DNA of 53,006 nt from Prevotella sp. 885 (lineage in GTDB: Bacteria; Bacteroidota; Bacteroidia; Bacteroidales; Bacteroidaceae): positions 1 to 53,006 of the forward strand of contig NZ_NOVE01000020.1 in NCBI RefSeq assembly GCF_002265625.1, in the 5' to 3' direction. Below the pieces are notes generated by a model. The model was not told the DNA's origin and did no database searches. It was given only the letters and a program-made list of their open reading frames with translations. Shown in pieces: positions 16,074 to 24,792 of this stretch (position 1 is its first letter; the number at the start of each line of letters is the position of its first letter). Made by a program: the position numbers and the translations under genes.

Positions 16074-17769
16074 TGTTGAGGTATTTATTAAACTGTTCAT
16101 TAAACTTGCTTATCTCATTCTTCTTGTTCTTGGCAATATCCTCACCTTCCCATTTAGAAGAAGCAAAGATGCTGATAGTATGTATAAGATGCCTACTCTT
16201 GAACATTGAGACACCTACATTCTCAAAGAACTTGCGCTTTTTACTTTCAAAGTCATCGGCATTAAACGTAGAGTTATCATCACGATACAACAATACCAGA
16301 TTGCCGATAGAGTGTTCTGTTGCAAAGAACTGTTCTCTTGTTTCTGGGTCTGTATATTCAATGTCTTTTCTGTCAAGCGTATAGGAAAGGATGGAGCTAT
16401 CTTCTATTTTCTCATCTGCATAGTTGAGATATACACCTTCATTTTCATGCTTTACCTTTGATTTAGGATATATGTGTTCCAACGAACGCTTGCGCCATAT
16501 TTCAAAATCAAACTTTCTTCCCTTCCCCGATTCCTGCAGACAGTCTTCTTGGATATTTCGTCGGAGCAACCATCGAGAGCCGATTTCATAATGCTTCTTG
16601 TTCAGATAAAGGAGGTCATCCTCTAATCCTGCAAGAAAATCATTCATAGCTGTTTGAAGGACATCTGTTTTGTCGGACGTTATATCTGCATGATTGATAT
16701 CAAGAAGTGCCCAGTCAAAATATTTCTCCAACTGTTCTTTTGCAATATCCTTACCCTGAACCATTACCATGTCAAAGTACCATCTAAGGAACGTGAACCT
16801 TCGTTCTGCATCATTCCTGTAATTTAGGATTGCGCCTATATAATTATAGGTTATAGGGTCATTGTATGCATCTTCAATGGATTTCTGAAGAAGGCGCATC
16901 TTTTTGAATACCGCCTTTGCAGACCTAACGGTCGCTTTATCCAAATTCTTTTTCTTAAAGTCATCAAATGTAAGCTTCTCGGATCTGTTCATCAAAGAAA
17001 GCAACCAGCCAAGCTGTGATTCGATATGAAAGTATGCCTGTCGTTCTTTGTCATTCCACCAATATAACCAAGAGTCCCATTCTCTTGCAAGACGGCTTCT
17101 TATAGCAGTATTCTCACCTTCAGTAATAAGTCCCTTCTCATCATAAAGCGATGCACTTCTTAATAGCTCAGACTTTACCAATTCCTGATTCTTCATTTGT
17201 GCCTTATTTCCGTTCATCATGCTGAATATGACGGTTGCCTTTTCTTCTGGGATAGGAATATACAAGAATTTGACATGCCTCAAAGCATAATCCAAGAATG
17301 CGACCTTATCATATTTATTCAGCTTGCCATGGATGGTCAATATCGTTTTCTTGAAGAAATAGATGTCTTGATATTGTTCATCCTCGTCTAACTGTAAATT
17401 CAGAACATCTTCTATATCAAGGTTTTTAAGAAAGTTGTCTGATTCTTTTCTTACAGCATAAACAATTCTCAAATACTCATTATATTCAAGATATTTCAGA
17501 AAAAGATAAAAGAAAGTGGTTCTCTGCTGACCGTCCACAAGAATTATGTCAGCACCCTTTTCGCAGACTGTTATGCCTTGCAAGAATACATCTTTATCAT
17601 TCACAAAACCGTCAATCAATGTGTCCAGGATGTTAAGCACTGAATTTTTCTTCAGCCTCGGTTTCTCCTGTCCCCAGACATAGCCTCTCTGATATGAAGG
17701 GATAATGAACGATCCGCCTTGTTTTAAAAGATGTACATACTCAGACAATGTATATGTATTATTCTTCAT
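16066..17769 (-). CDS. DUF262 + DUF1524 protein (GmrSD-like nuclease)
   Basis: The 567-aa protein has both halves of a GmrSD-type enzyme. The N-terminal DUF262 domain shows IPSYQRGYVWG (residues 23-33) and VDGQQRTTFFYL (78-89). The C-terminal DUF1524 HNH-type nuclease domain shows LEHIYPK (430-436), HSIGNLVLLY (about 486-495) and a final lysine-rich FESKKRKFF. Known relatives are type IV restriction enzymes that cut modified phage DNA (GmrSD on glucosyl-hydroxymethylcytosine; SspE in phosphorothioate systems). It is the second gene of a four-gene operon: 29 nt after the DNPH1-like gene and overlapping the following DUF262 gene by 8 nt. The family call is strong; the DNA target is unknown. Confidence 0.9.
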   Translation of the reverse strand: MKNNTYTLSEYVHLLKQGGSFIIPSYQRGYVWGQEKPRLKKNSVLNILDTLIDGFVNDKDVFLQGITVCEKGADIILVDGQQRTTFFYLFLKYLEYNEYLRIVYAVRKESDNFLKNLDIEDVLNLQLDEDEQYQDIYFFKKTILTIHGKLNKYDKVAFLDYALRHVKFLYIPIPEEKATVIFSMMNGNKAQMKNQELVKSELLRSASLYDEKGLITEGENTAIRSRLAREWDSWLYWWNDKERQAYFHIESQLGWLLSLMNRSEKLTFDDFKKKNLDKATVRSAKAVFKKMRLLQKSIEDAYNDPITYNYIGAILNYRNDAERRFTFLRWYFDMVMVQGKDIAKEQLEKYFDWALLDINHADITSDKTDVLQTAMNDFLAGLEDDLLYLNKKHYEIGSRWLLRRNIQEDCLQESGKGRKFDFEIWRKRSLEHIYPKSKVKHENEGVYLNYADEKIEDSSILSYTLDRKDIEYTDPETREQFFATEHSIGNLVLLYRDDNSTFNADDFESKKRKFFENVGVSMFKSRHLIHTISIFASSKWEGEDIAKNKKNEISKFNEQFNKYLNNE

Positions 17770-17798
17770 TGCTATGTTATTATTCGTTCACCAGAGTA

Positions 17799-18218
17799 TT
17801 ACTCTCCACCCAGAATTCTGTCCAACCATTGATAGATGCATTCTTCGGTTTCGTAGGGAATAACTGTGAAATAGGAGTTGCCGTTCAGCATGGCTGAGAT
17901 GTTTGCTATGTTCTTGTTAAAGAAGATATATACTGGGATATTATGCGCTTCGGCATATCCCAGTTCATAACCGACACCGAGAGAAGGACATGTGCATTCT
18001 GCTATAAGGATGTCACAACTTCTGAGCCATTCGGTATCTTGCTCATAAATTTGCGTATCGAATTCTCTTGTCCTAACCTTTATACTAAGATTAGATTTAC
18101 CGATATGTTCGGTAAGCACAACATCTGTCTTTTTGATATACTGTATGATTCTCTGATATAGCGCAGCATCTACCCTACCACCACGGATAGAGCCAGCAAA
18201 ATAAATTTTCTTGTTCAT
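17799..18218 (-). CDS. DNPH1-like 2'-deoxynucleoside 5'-phosphate N-hydrolase
   Basis: The 139-aa protein belongs to the nucleoside 2-deoxyribosyltransferase superfamily and most resembles DNPH1/Rcl. YFAGSIRGGR (6-15) forms the phosphate/base pocket, D61 and W64 follow in QDTEWL, and CPSLGVGYELGYAE (77-90) holds the catalytic Glu (E85). Family members cleave the N-glycosidic bond of nucleotides. Human DNPH1 acts on 5-hydroxymethyl-dUMP, MilB on hydroxymethyl-CMP, and NDT-like proteins serve as retron effectors. I choose the ATG at 18218 (MNKKIYFAGS), because a consensus promoter lies just upstream and excludes the longer frame to 18308. It is the first gene of the DUF262 operon, which suggests a role in sensing or destroying modified nucleotides. 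Confidence 0.88.
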   Translation of the reverse strand: MNKKIYFAGSIRGGRVDAALYQRIIQYIKKTDVVLTEHIGKSNLSIKVRTREFDTQIYEQDTEWLRSCDILIAECTCPSLGVGYELGYAEAHNIPVYIFFNKNIANISAMLNGNSYFTVIPYETEECIYQWLDRILGGE

Positions 18219-18239
18219 GGTTTCTGAGTAATTTACTTG

Positions 18240-18270
18240 CAAAAATACAGATATAATCCGAAATGACAAA
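18240..18270 (-). promoter_or_regulatory. Consensus promoter of the DNPH1/DUF262 operon
   Basis: On the minus strand TTTG (18270-18267), 19 nt, then TATTTTTG (18247-18240) is an exact match to the Bacteroidetes promoter. The expected leader to the ATG at 18218 is about 15-20 nt. Confidence 0.85.
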
Positions 18271-18308
18271 GTGGAAAACGGATAATTAGCTGCTGTTCGT
18301 GGGTGCAT

Positions 18309-18337
18309 GGCTACGGCGAGGACGCCATAGCCTCCTA
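18309..18337. repeat. REP-like palindrome, site 3
   Basis: 'ggctacggcg' pairs with 'cgccatagcc' with one C/A mismatch and a 4-nt loop, and the element ends in AGCCTCCTA. It is related to the elements at 679-711 and 2774-2814 and sits just upstream of the defence-like operon promoter. Confidence 0.7.
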
Positions 18338-18492
18338 AGTTTGTATTGACTGCTATGTTAATTGCTGGTTAGAGTGGATATTGTGCGCTTTGCTCGTTCA
18401 ACCCAAATCGGTCATTAGAAAAAAATCTTGTCATTCTTTAACATGTCTTCATGTCTTCTTGTCTAAAAAACATGTCCTCATGTCCGCCATGC

Positions 18493-18878
18493 AAATATCG
18501 TACAAAGAGTAAAAAGCTGTTACAAAATAAAAATTGATTTTAGAGTTTTAGTTTGCTGTTTTTACGGTGTTTTGCTGCGAAAACAGTACCCACGTTTAAC
18601 AACAAAGCCTCTTTTACACTCTGATAGTGGAACTTTCATAGTGTAAAAGAGGCTTTGTTGTATGACAAGAGTGGCGGTTTTGGAGTGTAAAAGTGGCTCT
18701 ATAGCAGAAAAAAACGGCTCGTTTGCGAGTCTGATTTCATAACACTTCTCCAGGAAACCGTATAACACGCTGTGTGTGAACACGTTGTCTCCAAACGCTC
18801 AAAACTCAAGAATTTCGCACCAAAGATTTTGTTGTGCGCTGGGCTCATAGTATTGAGCATTAGAAATGCAAATATTGT
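18493..18878. repeat. 386-bp dispersed repeat, copy B (right)
   Basis: Copy B is a gap-free counterpart of 1-386 in the same orientation. It includes a perfect 22-bp inverted repeat (18599-18620 with 18640-18661) corresponding to the stem at 107-169 of copy A. Short direct repeats of 'catgtcttcatgtc' type lie just before it (18441-18484). It occupies most of the 680-bp gap between the operon start and the PorT-like gene. No credible gene was found in that gap. Confidence 0.85.
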
Positions 18879-18901
18879 ATACTACAGAACCACCGAAGAG
18901 C

Positions 18902-19663
18902 TTACTTTGTCTTCACGATATCGAAGAGATACGTAAGCTTTATTACGATGTTTGAGTGATTGGAGCGGGCGAAATAGTCGCGCTTTGAGTCGCCGTAGAT
19001 GTTGCCAAGACCGTAATAATAGCGGCCTTCGAGGAGGAAATGGCCTACTCGCGGAAGCGCCAGCTCCATTCCTAAGCCGGCTGCAATGCCGTAATCGAAC
19101 TTGTTCTCTACGGACATCGTGTCCTGGGCGCAAGTCAGATTGGAGCGGTCAGCGAGGTTGCGGTCGGCAAAGTTGAAGTTTGAGACGGTCTTCTCTCCAA
19201 GCAGATAGCCGAACTGCGGACCTGCCTTGAAGAAGAACTGCATGCCCTTGTGCTCCTTTCCCCAGGCGAGGTGCGCGAAGATGGGCACCTGTATGTAGTT
19301 GAGGTCGCGCTGGTAAGCCTCCGCCAGTCCTGTCTTGGCGTTGATGACGGGCTGGTCGTCGGAAGTGAGGATGTTCTCCTTCCATCCTATTCGGGCATAA
19401 TTCACCTCCGCCGCAATGGAGCAGATGGTGCTGAAATACTTCTCGCACGTATAGCGCATGGACAGTCCCATGGTGATGCCGCCATGTCCCTGCTGCGTCA
19501 CCTTCGGCGTAAAGCCCACATTACTTATTATATAGCCGGCATTCACACCGACGGAGAGGTCGTTGCGGTGGTCGCCAATCTGTGCGTCTGCGCTGACGTG
19601 AGACGTCATGAGCAAGACTACGGCAGCGGCAAGACCGCATATTCTGTGTTTAAGACTTTTCAT
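18902..19663 (-). CDS. PorT-like outer-membrane beta-barrel protein
   Basis: The protein is about 253 aa. A signal peptide (MKSLKHRICGLAAAVVLLMT) ends near AQIGDHR, followed by alternating beta-strand-like sequence rich in Gly and aromatics (GVNAGYIISNVGF, AGPQFGYLLGE, LEGRYYYGLG), ending in a hydrophobic strand. This fits the small outer-membrane barrels annotated in Bacteroidetes as PorT-family or OMP_b-brl_2. PorT proper is a T9SS component; I cannot tell whether this is the ortholog. The frame extends to 19687, but that start would be TTG overlapping the previous stop; the ATG at 19663 is the better choice. It follows the LysM gene and is probably co-transcribed with it. Confidence 0.8.
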   Translation of the reverse strand: MKSLKHRICGLAAAVVLLMTSHVSADAQIGDHRNDLSVGVNAGYIISNVGFTPKVTQQGHGGITMGLSMRYTCEKYFSTICSIAAEVNYARIGWKENILTSDDQPVINAKTGLAEAYQRDLNYIQVPIFAHLAWGKEHKGMQFFFKAGPQFGYLLGEKTVSNFNFADRNLADRSNLTCAQDTMSVENKFDYGIAAGLGMELALPRVGHFLLEGRYYYGLGNIYGDSKRDYFARSNHSNIVIKLTYLFDIVKTK

Positions 19664-19683
19664 TCTTAATGGTTTGTTATGAA

Positions 19684-21063
19684 TCAATAGCTTATCGACT
19701 CTATGCTGCGGTTGTTGCGGTAATGCACGAGCATGAACGATACGTTCTGCATGCCTCCGTCAGACACACGCATAAACTTCAGCGGGGTCTGCATGGGGGC
19801 GTACGTGGTCTGCTGCTTCGTGCCCTTGAAGGCTGATCCGTACGTGCTGATGCCGCGCAGGAAGAACTGTGCCTGGTCATAACCTGTGATGGCAAAGCGG
19901 GGAAGAGCCTCACGCATGTCCGACTTAAACCACTGGCGATAAGTGCGTTCGAAGTTCTTGGTGCGCTGTGCTACGGGATTATAGTAGAACGACGTGGGGA
20001 TGTACGTGTCGTACTTGTGATAATATTCCGTGTAAGGCTTCGTGTACATCAGCCATTCCGTATAGCCAAAGAGTGAGATGCGCATAGCGGGGCTCGACTT
20101 CTTCAGGATGTCAAGCTTGGCAAACACCGAGTTAAGCTCCGGCGAACGTGCCGTATTGAGCACCACTACGTTACGCTTAGTAGTGTTGAAAGCCTTGGCG
20201 AACATCGGGTCTGACGACTTCAGGTTGGTGATGCTGCATGTTATGCCCTTCTCCTGAAGACGCTTGCGGAGGCTGGTGGTGAAGGTGCCCTTGTTGCTGG
20301 TGGCGTCGTTACAGTCAACGACCACCACGTGCGAGTCAGAGAAACGCTCCATGAATGCGTTCACGGCTACAGCCGTAAGCTGCTCCGGCGACTGATAGAC
20401 CTGGAAGATGTGGTCGTTCTTAGCCACCTCGCCACCATTGATGGAGAATGGGATGACCAGCTTTATGTCGTTCTTGCGGCAGAAGTCGGCTATGGGCTTC
20501 ACCTGCGGCGTATAGAGCGGACCGAAGATGATGTCGCACTTGGCTGCAGCAGGATCGGCAAGCGTAGTAGCCACATTGGCGTCAATGGGCACGTTCCATG
20601 CCTGCACGTTGGTCTTGATGCCCTGTGCCTTAAGGCTGTCACATGCCATCAGCACGCCGCGATAATACTCCACCATGCGCTGTCCGTCGCCGTCAACATT
20701 GTGAAGGGGGAGCATCACGCCCACGCGCACCACGCCCATTTCCTTCTTCTTGCCGGCAGCGGGCGCAGACGGCGTAGCAGGACGAGATGTCTCAGGAGTC
20801 TGCGCCGGAGTGTTCACCTTGCTCATCGTGGGGAACGGGATGAGGAGCTGGTCGCCCTTCTTAAGCACATAGTCAGACTTCTTCATGCCGGGATTGGCGT
20901 TCTGAAGTTCTTCTATGGTGATATTGAATTTCTTGGCAATGCCGTATATCGTGTCTTTCTTCTTCACCTTGTAAAGGTCCTGCCACTTCACATTCTGACC
21001 GCCTGACACCATGGCGACCGCGAGGGCACACATGCATAATAGCATTCGGAGATGACGTCTCAT
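19684..21063 (-). CDS. LysM + periplasmic-binding-protein-like fusion
   Basis: The protein is about 459 aa from the ATG at 21063. A signal peptide (MRRHLRMLLCMCALAVAMV) is followed by one LysM peptidoglycan-binding repeat (YKVKKKDTIYGIAKKFNITI, about residues 33-78). After a Pro/Thr/Ala-rich linker comes a domain resembling type I periplasmic binding proteins (VRVGVMLPLHNVDGDGQRM, IIFGPLYTPQVKPIADFCRK, FAITGYDQAQFFLRG). The architecture suggests a protein anchored to peptidoglycan in the periplasm whose binding fold has a structural or scaffolding role, as in LpoA/LppC-like proteins, rather than transport, since no permease is near. The ligand is unknown. It precedes the PorT-like gene on the same strand and is divergent from the T9SS type B gene. 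Confidence 0.8.
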   Translation of the reverse strand: MRRHLRMLLCMCALAVAMVSGGQNVKWQDLYKVKKKDTIYGIAKKFNITIEELQNANPGMKKSDYVLKKGDQLLIPFPTMSKVNTPAQTPETSRPATPSAPAAGKKKEMGVVRVGVMLPLHNVDGDGQRMVEYYRGVLMACDSLKAQGIKTNVQAWNVPIDANVATTLADPAAAKCDIIFGPLYTPQVKPIADFCRKNDIKLVIPFSINGGEVAKNDHIFQVYQSPEQLTAVAVNAFMERFSDSHVVVVDCNDATSNKGTFTTSLRKRLQEKGITCSITNLKSSDPMFAKAFNTTKRNVVVLNTARSPELNSVFAKLDILKKSSPAMRISLFGYTEWLMYTKPYTEYYHKYDTYIPTSFYYNPVAQRTKNFERTYRQWFKSDMREALPRFAITGYDQAQFFLRGISTYGSAFKGTKQQTTYAPMQTPLKFMRVSDGGMQNVSFMLVHYRNNRSIESISY

Positions 21064-21121
21064 ATTGTTCTGAATTTTAGTTTGTATACCTTGATTTTTG
21101 TGCAAAAGTACATAAAATATA

Positions 21122-21150
21122 TTGTTCTGAGAAATTTTTCATTAACTTTG
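21122..21150 (+). promoter_or_regulatory. Likely promoter of the T9SS type B gene
   Basis: TTG at 21122-21124, an 18-nt spacer and TAACTTTG at 21143-21150 precede the start at 21169 by a very short leader of about 15 nt. Confidence 0.6.
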
Positions 21151-21168
21151 CATAATAACCAAACAGGC

Positions 21169-21888
21169 ATGAATATGAAACACATCATAATACTTCTTGT
21201 CGCCCTTACCTGCTCGTTCATGCAAGTAAAGGCTGACGACATCCCCACCATCGACCCACAAGCCACTTTCATAACCTCCGAAGGAGAAGAGACGGGCACG
21301 AGCTATCAAGGTTCGGCTCCGCTCACCGTACGCTTCGCTGCCAACGCGGAGAACGTGGGGGCATGGAGCGCGCACTACGAATGGAGATTCACGAAGGAGG
21401 GAAACGACTCGCCCTACCTTGTCAGATATGAGGAGGACACGGAATATACGTTCACGGAGGCTGGTGCTCACCGCATAGTGCTGTACGCCACGTTCACCAA
21501 CGCCGGCGACACGGTGGCTTACACGGAGGAATACTGGTCGGAGAACACGCCCATTACCGTATCTATTTCAGAGAGCAAGCTGGACATGCCCAACGCTTTC
21601 TCGCCGAACGGCGACGGCATCAACGACATATATAAGGCCAAGAGCGGACATCAGAGTCTGGTGGAGTTTCATGCCTACATCTTCAACCGTTGGGGACAGA
21701 AGCTCTACGAATGGACCGACCCTGACGGAGGATGGGACGGCAAGTATAACGGAAAGGACGTAAAGCAGGGCGTCTACTTTGTGCTCGTAAAGGCAAAGGG
21801 CGCTGACGGAAGAAAATATAACATCAAGAAAGACGTAAACCTGCTTAGAGGTTATACGGAAACTTCAGGAACGACGGGCGGCGAATAA
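21169..21888 (+). CDS. T9SS type B sorting-domain (gliding-motility-type C-terminal) protein
   Basis: The protein is about 239 aa from MNMKHIIILL. A signal peptide is followed by a PKD-like domain (about residues 40-130, APLTVRFAANAENVGAWSAH) and the conserved gliding motility-associated C-terminal domain (NAFSPNGDGINDIYKA, IFNRWGQKLYEW, WDGKYNGKDVKQGVYFVLVK). That domain directs export through the type IX secretion system and surface attachment. The start at 21052 is rejected because a promoter lies at 21122-21150. Its role on the surface is unknown. It precedes uvrA by only 30 nt, so uvrA may be co-transcribed. Confidence 0.88.
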   Translation: MNMKHIIILLVALTCSFMQVKADDIPTIDPQATFITSEGEETGTSYQGSAPLTVRFAANAENVGAWSAHYEWRFTKEGNDSPYLVRYEEDTEYTFTEAGAHRIVLYATFTNAGDTVAYTEEYWSENTPITVSISESKLDMPNAFSPNGDGINDIYKAKSGHQSLVEFHAYIFNRWGQKLYEWTDPDGGWDGKYNGKDVKQGVYFVLVKAKGADGRKYNIKKDVNLLRGYTETSGTTGGE

Positions 21889-21918
21889 GCCCCTGACACA
21901 CTACATCAAAGCTTACAC

Positions 21919-24768
21919 ATGAGAGATATGAGCAACAACGACATGGAAGAGGGCAAAATAAACGTATGGGGCGCACGTGTGCATAACCTTAAGAACATCG
22001 ACGTGGAGATTCCGCGCGGCAGCCTTACGGTCATCACGGGTCTGAGCGGTTCGGGCAAGTCGTCATTGGCGTTCGACACCATCTACGCTGAAGGACAGCG
22101 CCGATACATCGAGACGTTCTCGGCGTATGCACGCAACTTTCTCGGCGACATGGAACGTCCGGACGTGGACAAGATAACCGGACTCAGCCCCGTCATCAGC
22201 ATAGAACAGAAGACCACCAACCGCAATCCACGGTCCACGGTGGGCACCACAACGGAGATTTATGACTATCTCAGACTGCTTTTCGCACGTGCGGGCACGG
22301 CTTACAGCTATGCCACCGGCGAGAAGATGGTGAGGTATACGGAGGAGAAAATCATCAACATGATTGAGACCGACTATGCCGACCGACGCATTTACATCCT
22401 CTCTCCTCTCGTAAGACAACGTAAGGGACACTACCGCGAACTCTTCGAGAGCTTGCGGAGGAAGGGTTATCTCTATGCCCGTGTGGACGGGGAGATTATG
22501 GAGATAACGCAGGGCATGAAGACTGACCGATACAAGAACCACAACATTGAGGTGGTGATTGACAAGATGCAGATGCGCAAGGGCTTCGAAGACCGACTCA
22601 GAAAGACCGTTGAGACTGCCATGAGGCAGGGCGACGGACTCATTATGATTCTGGACAAGGACTCGGGTGTGGCGAAGAACTTCTCAAAACGACTTATGTG
22701 TCCGACGACTGGTCTCAGTTATCGCGACCCGGCTCCTAACATGTTCTCATTCAACTCGCCTGAAGGTGCCTGCCCGAAGTGTAAGGGTTTAGGATACGTC
22801 AACGAGATTGACATGAAGAAGGTCATTCCCGACGACACCTTATCCATATATCAGGGAGCCATTGTGCCGTTGGGAAAATACAAGAACCAGATGATTTTCT
22901 GGCAGATAGGTGCCATACTGGAGAAGGCGGAATGCACGCTGAAGACTCCCGTGAAGGACATTCCGGAGGACACGCTCGACGAAATCCTCTATGGTTCGCT
23001 TGAACCTGTCAAAATAGACAAGGAACTGGTTCACACCTCTTCCGACTACTTCACAACGTTCGACGGCGTGGTAAAGTATATGCGCTCCGTAATGGAGAAC
23101 GACGACACGGCAAGCGGACAGAAATGGGCTGACCAGTTTCTCGCCGTATGTCAGTGTCCGGAATGTAAGGGCATGAGGCTCAACAAGGAGTCGCTCTCTT
23201 ATCGTGTCTGGGACAAGAACATCTCAGAGCTTGCCAACATGGACATCAAGGCGCTCATGACTTGGCTGGACGAGGCGGAGAAGCATCTGGACGAACGCCA
23301 GAAAGCCATTGCTACGGAGATTCTCAAGGAGATTCGCACACGCATAAAGTTTCTGCTGGATGTCGGACTGGACTATCTGTCGCTCAACAGACAGTCTGCC
23401 ACGTTGTCCGGAGGCGAGAGCCAACGAATAAGACTTGCCACGCAGATAGGTTCGCAACTCGTGAACGTGCTCTACATTCTGGATGAGCCGAGCATCGGTC
23501 TGCACCAAAGAGACAACGAACGCCTGATACGCTCGCTGAAGGATCTTCGCGATATCGGCAATACTGTGGTGGTGGTGGAGCATGACAAGGACATGATGCT
23601 CAGCGCCGACTATATCATCGACATCGGTCCGATGGCAGGACGCAAGGGTGGCGAGGTGGTGTTTCAGGGCACGCCGAAGGACATGCTCAAGACGCACACC
23701 ATAACAGCCGAATATCTCAACGGCGTACGCAACATTGCCGTACCCAAGGAAAGACGCAAGGGCAACGGCAAATTAATAACCATACGCGGAGCCAAGGGCA
23801 ACAACCTGAAGAACGTGGACGTCAGCTTCCCGCTTGGAGAGCTGATTGTGGTGACGGGTGTCAGCGGTTCGGGAAAGTCTACTCTCATCAACGAAACGCT
23901 CCAGCCCATCCTCTCACAGCATTTCTATCGTTCGCTGAAGAAGCCGATGGCGTATGACAGCGTGGAAGGCATAGACAATATAGATAAGGTGGTGAACGTC
24001 GACCAGTCGCCATTGGGACGCACGCCACGATCAAATCCTGCCACCTACACGGGCGTGTTCAGCGACATCCGATCGCTCTTCGTGGGTCTGCCGGAAGCCA
24101 AAGTGCGCGGATATAAGCCGGGACGCTTCTCCTTCAACGTAAAGGGAGGACGCTGCGAAACGTGCAAGGGCAACGGTTATCGCACGATAGAGATGAATTT
24201 TCTGCCGGACGTGATGGTGCCCTGTGAGGTTTGCCACGGCAAGCGATATAACCGCGAGACTCTGGAGGTGCGCTATAAAGGCAAGAGCATTGCCGACGTG
24301 CTGGACATGACCATCAATCAGGCTGTGGAGTTCTTCGAGAACGTGCCTGCCATCCTACAGAAGATAAAGACCATTCAGGACGTGGGATTGGGATACATCA
24401 AGCTCGGACAACCTTCCACAACGCTGTCCGGAGGCGAGAGCCAGCGCGTAAAGCTTGCCACCGAACTGAGCAAGCGCGACACGGGCAAGACGCTCTTCAT
24501 CCTGGACGAGCCTACCACCGGTCTGCACTTCGAGGACATCCGAATACTCATGGACGTGGTGCAGAAACTGGTGGATCGTGGCAATACGGTGGTAATCATC
24601 GAGCACAACCTCGACGTCATAAAACTGGCTGACCACATCATCGACATAGGTCCGGAAGGCGGAATAGGCGGCGGACAACTTGTGGCGCAAGGCACACCGG
24701 AGGAAGTGGCTAAGACAGGAAAGGGATTTACGAGCAGGTTCATAGCTGAAGAGCTTGGCTTGAAATAA
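21919..24768 (+). CDS. uvrA: Excinuclease ABC subunit A
   Basis: The roughly 949-aa protein is the damage-recognition ATPase of nucleotide excision repair. The first Walker A is GLSGSGKSS (41-49). The ABC signatures [12 protein letters not shown] and [12 protein letters not shown] and the second Walker [10 protein letters not shown] are present. The C-terminal zinc finger CETCKGNGY ... CEVCHGKRY is complete. In the N-terminal zinc module the pair CPKCKGLGY is present, but the first pair reads CPTTGLSY, with a single Cys. ATG codons at 21919, 21928 and 21943 are all possible starts. It sits between a T9SS protein and an ABC ATPase on the same strand. Confidence 0.97.
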   Translation: MRDMSNNDMEEGKINVWGARVHNLKNIDVEIPRGSLTVITGLSGSGKSSLAFDTIYAEGQRRYIETFSAYARNFLGDMERPDVDKITGLSPVISIEQKTTNRNPRSTVGTTTEIYDYLRLLFARAGTAYSYATGEKMVRYTEEKIINMIETDYADRRIYILSPLVRQRKGHYRELFESLRRKGYLYARVDGEIMEITQGMKTDRYKNHNIEVVIDKMQMRKGFEDRLRKTVETAMRQGDGLIMILDKDSGVAKNFSKRLMCPTTGLSYRDPAPNMFSFNSPEGACPKCKGLGYVNEIDMKKVIPDDTLSIYQGAIVPLGKYKNQMIFWQIGAILEKAECTLKTPVKDIPEDTLDEILYGSLEPVKIDKELVHTSSDYFTTFDGVVKYMRSVMENDDTASGQKWADQFLAVCQCPECKGMRLNKESLSYRVWDKNISELANMDIKALMTWLDEAEKHLDERQKAIATEILKEIRTRIKFLLDVGLDYLSLNRQSATLSGGESQRIRLATQIGSQLVNVLYILDEPSIGLHQRDNERLIRSLKDLRDIGNTVVVVEHDKDMMLSADYIIDIGPMAGRKGGEVVFQGTPKDMLKTHTITAEYLNGVRNIAVPKERRKGNGKLITIRGAKGNNLKNVDVSFPLGELIVVTGVSGSGKSTLINETLQPILSQHFYRSLKKPMAYDSVEGIDNIDKVVNVDQSPLGRTPRSNPATYTGVFSDIRSLFVGLPEAKVRGYKPGRFSFNVKGGRCETCKGNGYRTIEMNFLPDVMVPCEVCHGKRYNRETLEVRYKGKSIADVLDMTINQAVEFFENVPAILQKIKTIQDVGLGYIKLGQPSTTLSGGESQRVKLATELSKRDTGKTLFILDEPTTGLHFEDIRILMDVVQKLVDRGNTVVIIEHNLDVIKLADHIIDIGPEGGIGGGQLVAQGTPEEVAKTGKGFTSRFIAEELGLK

Positions 24769-24792
24769 GCAAACATAATAAGGAGATAATAA

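Noticed and set aside
18219..18308. 30-residue extension of the DNPH1-like protein
   Set aside because: It would overlap the consensus promoter at 18240-18270; the shorter form matches family length.
18562..18783. 73-aa minus-strand ORF in repeat copy B
   Set aside because: Made of the inverted-repeat arms, with no counterpart in copy A.
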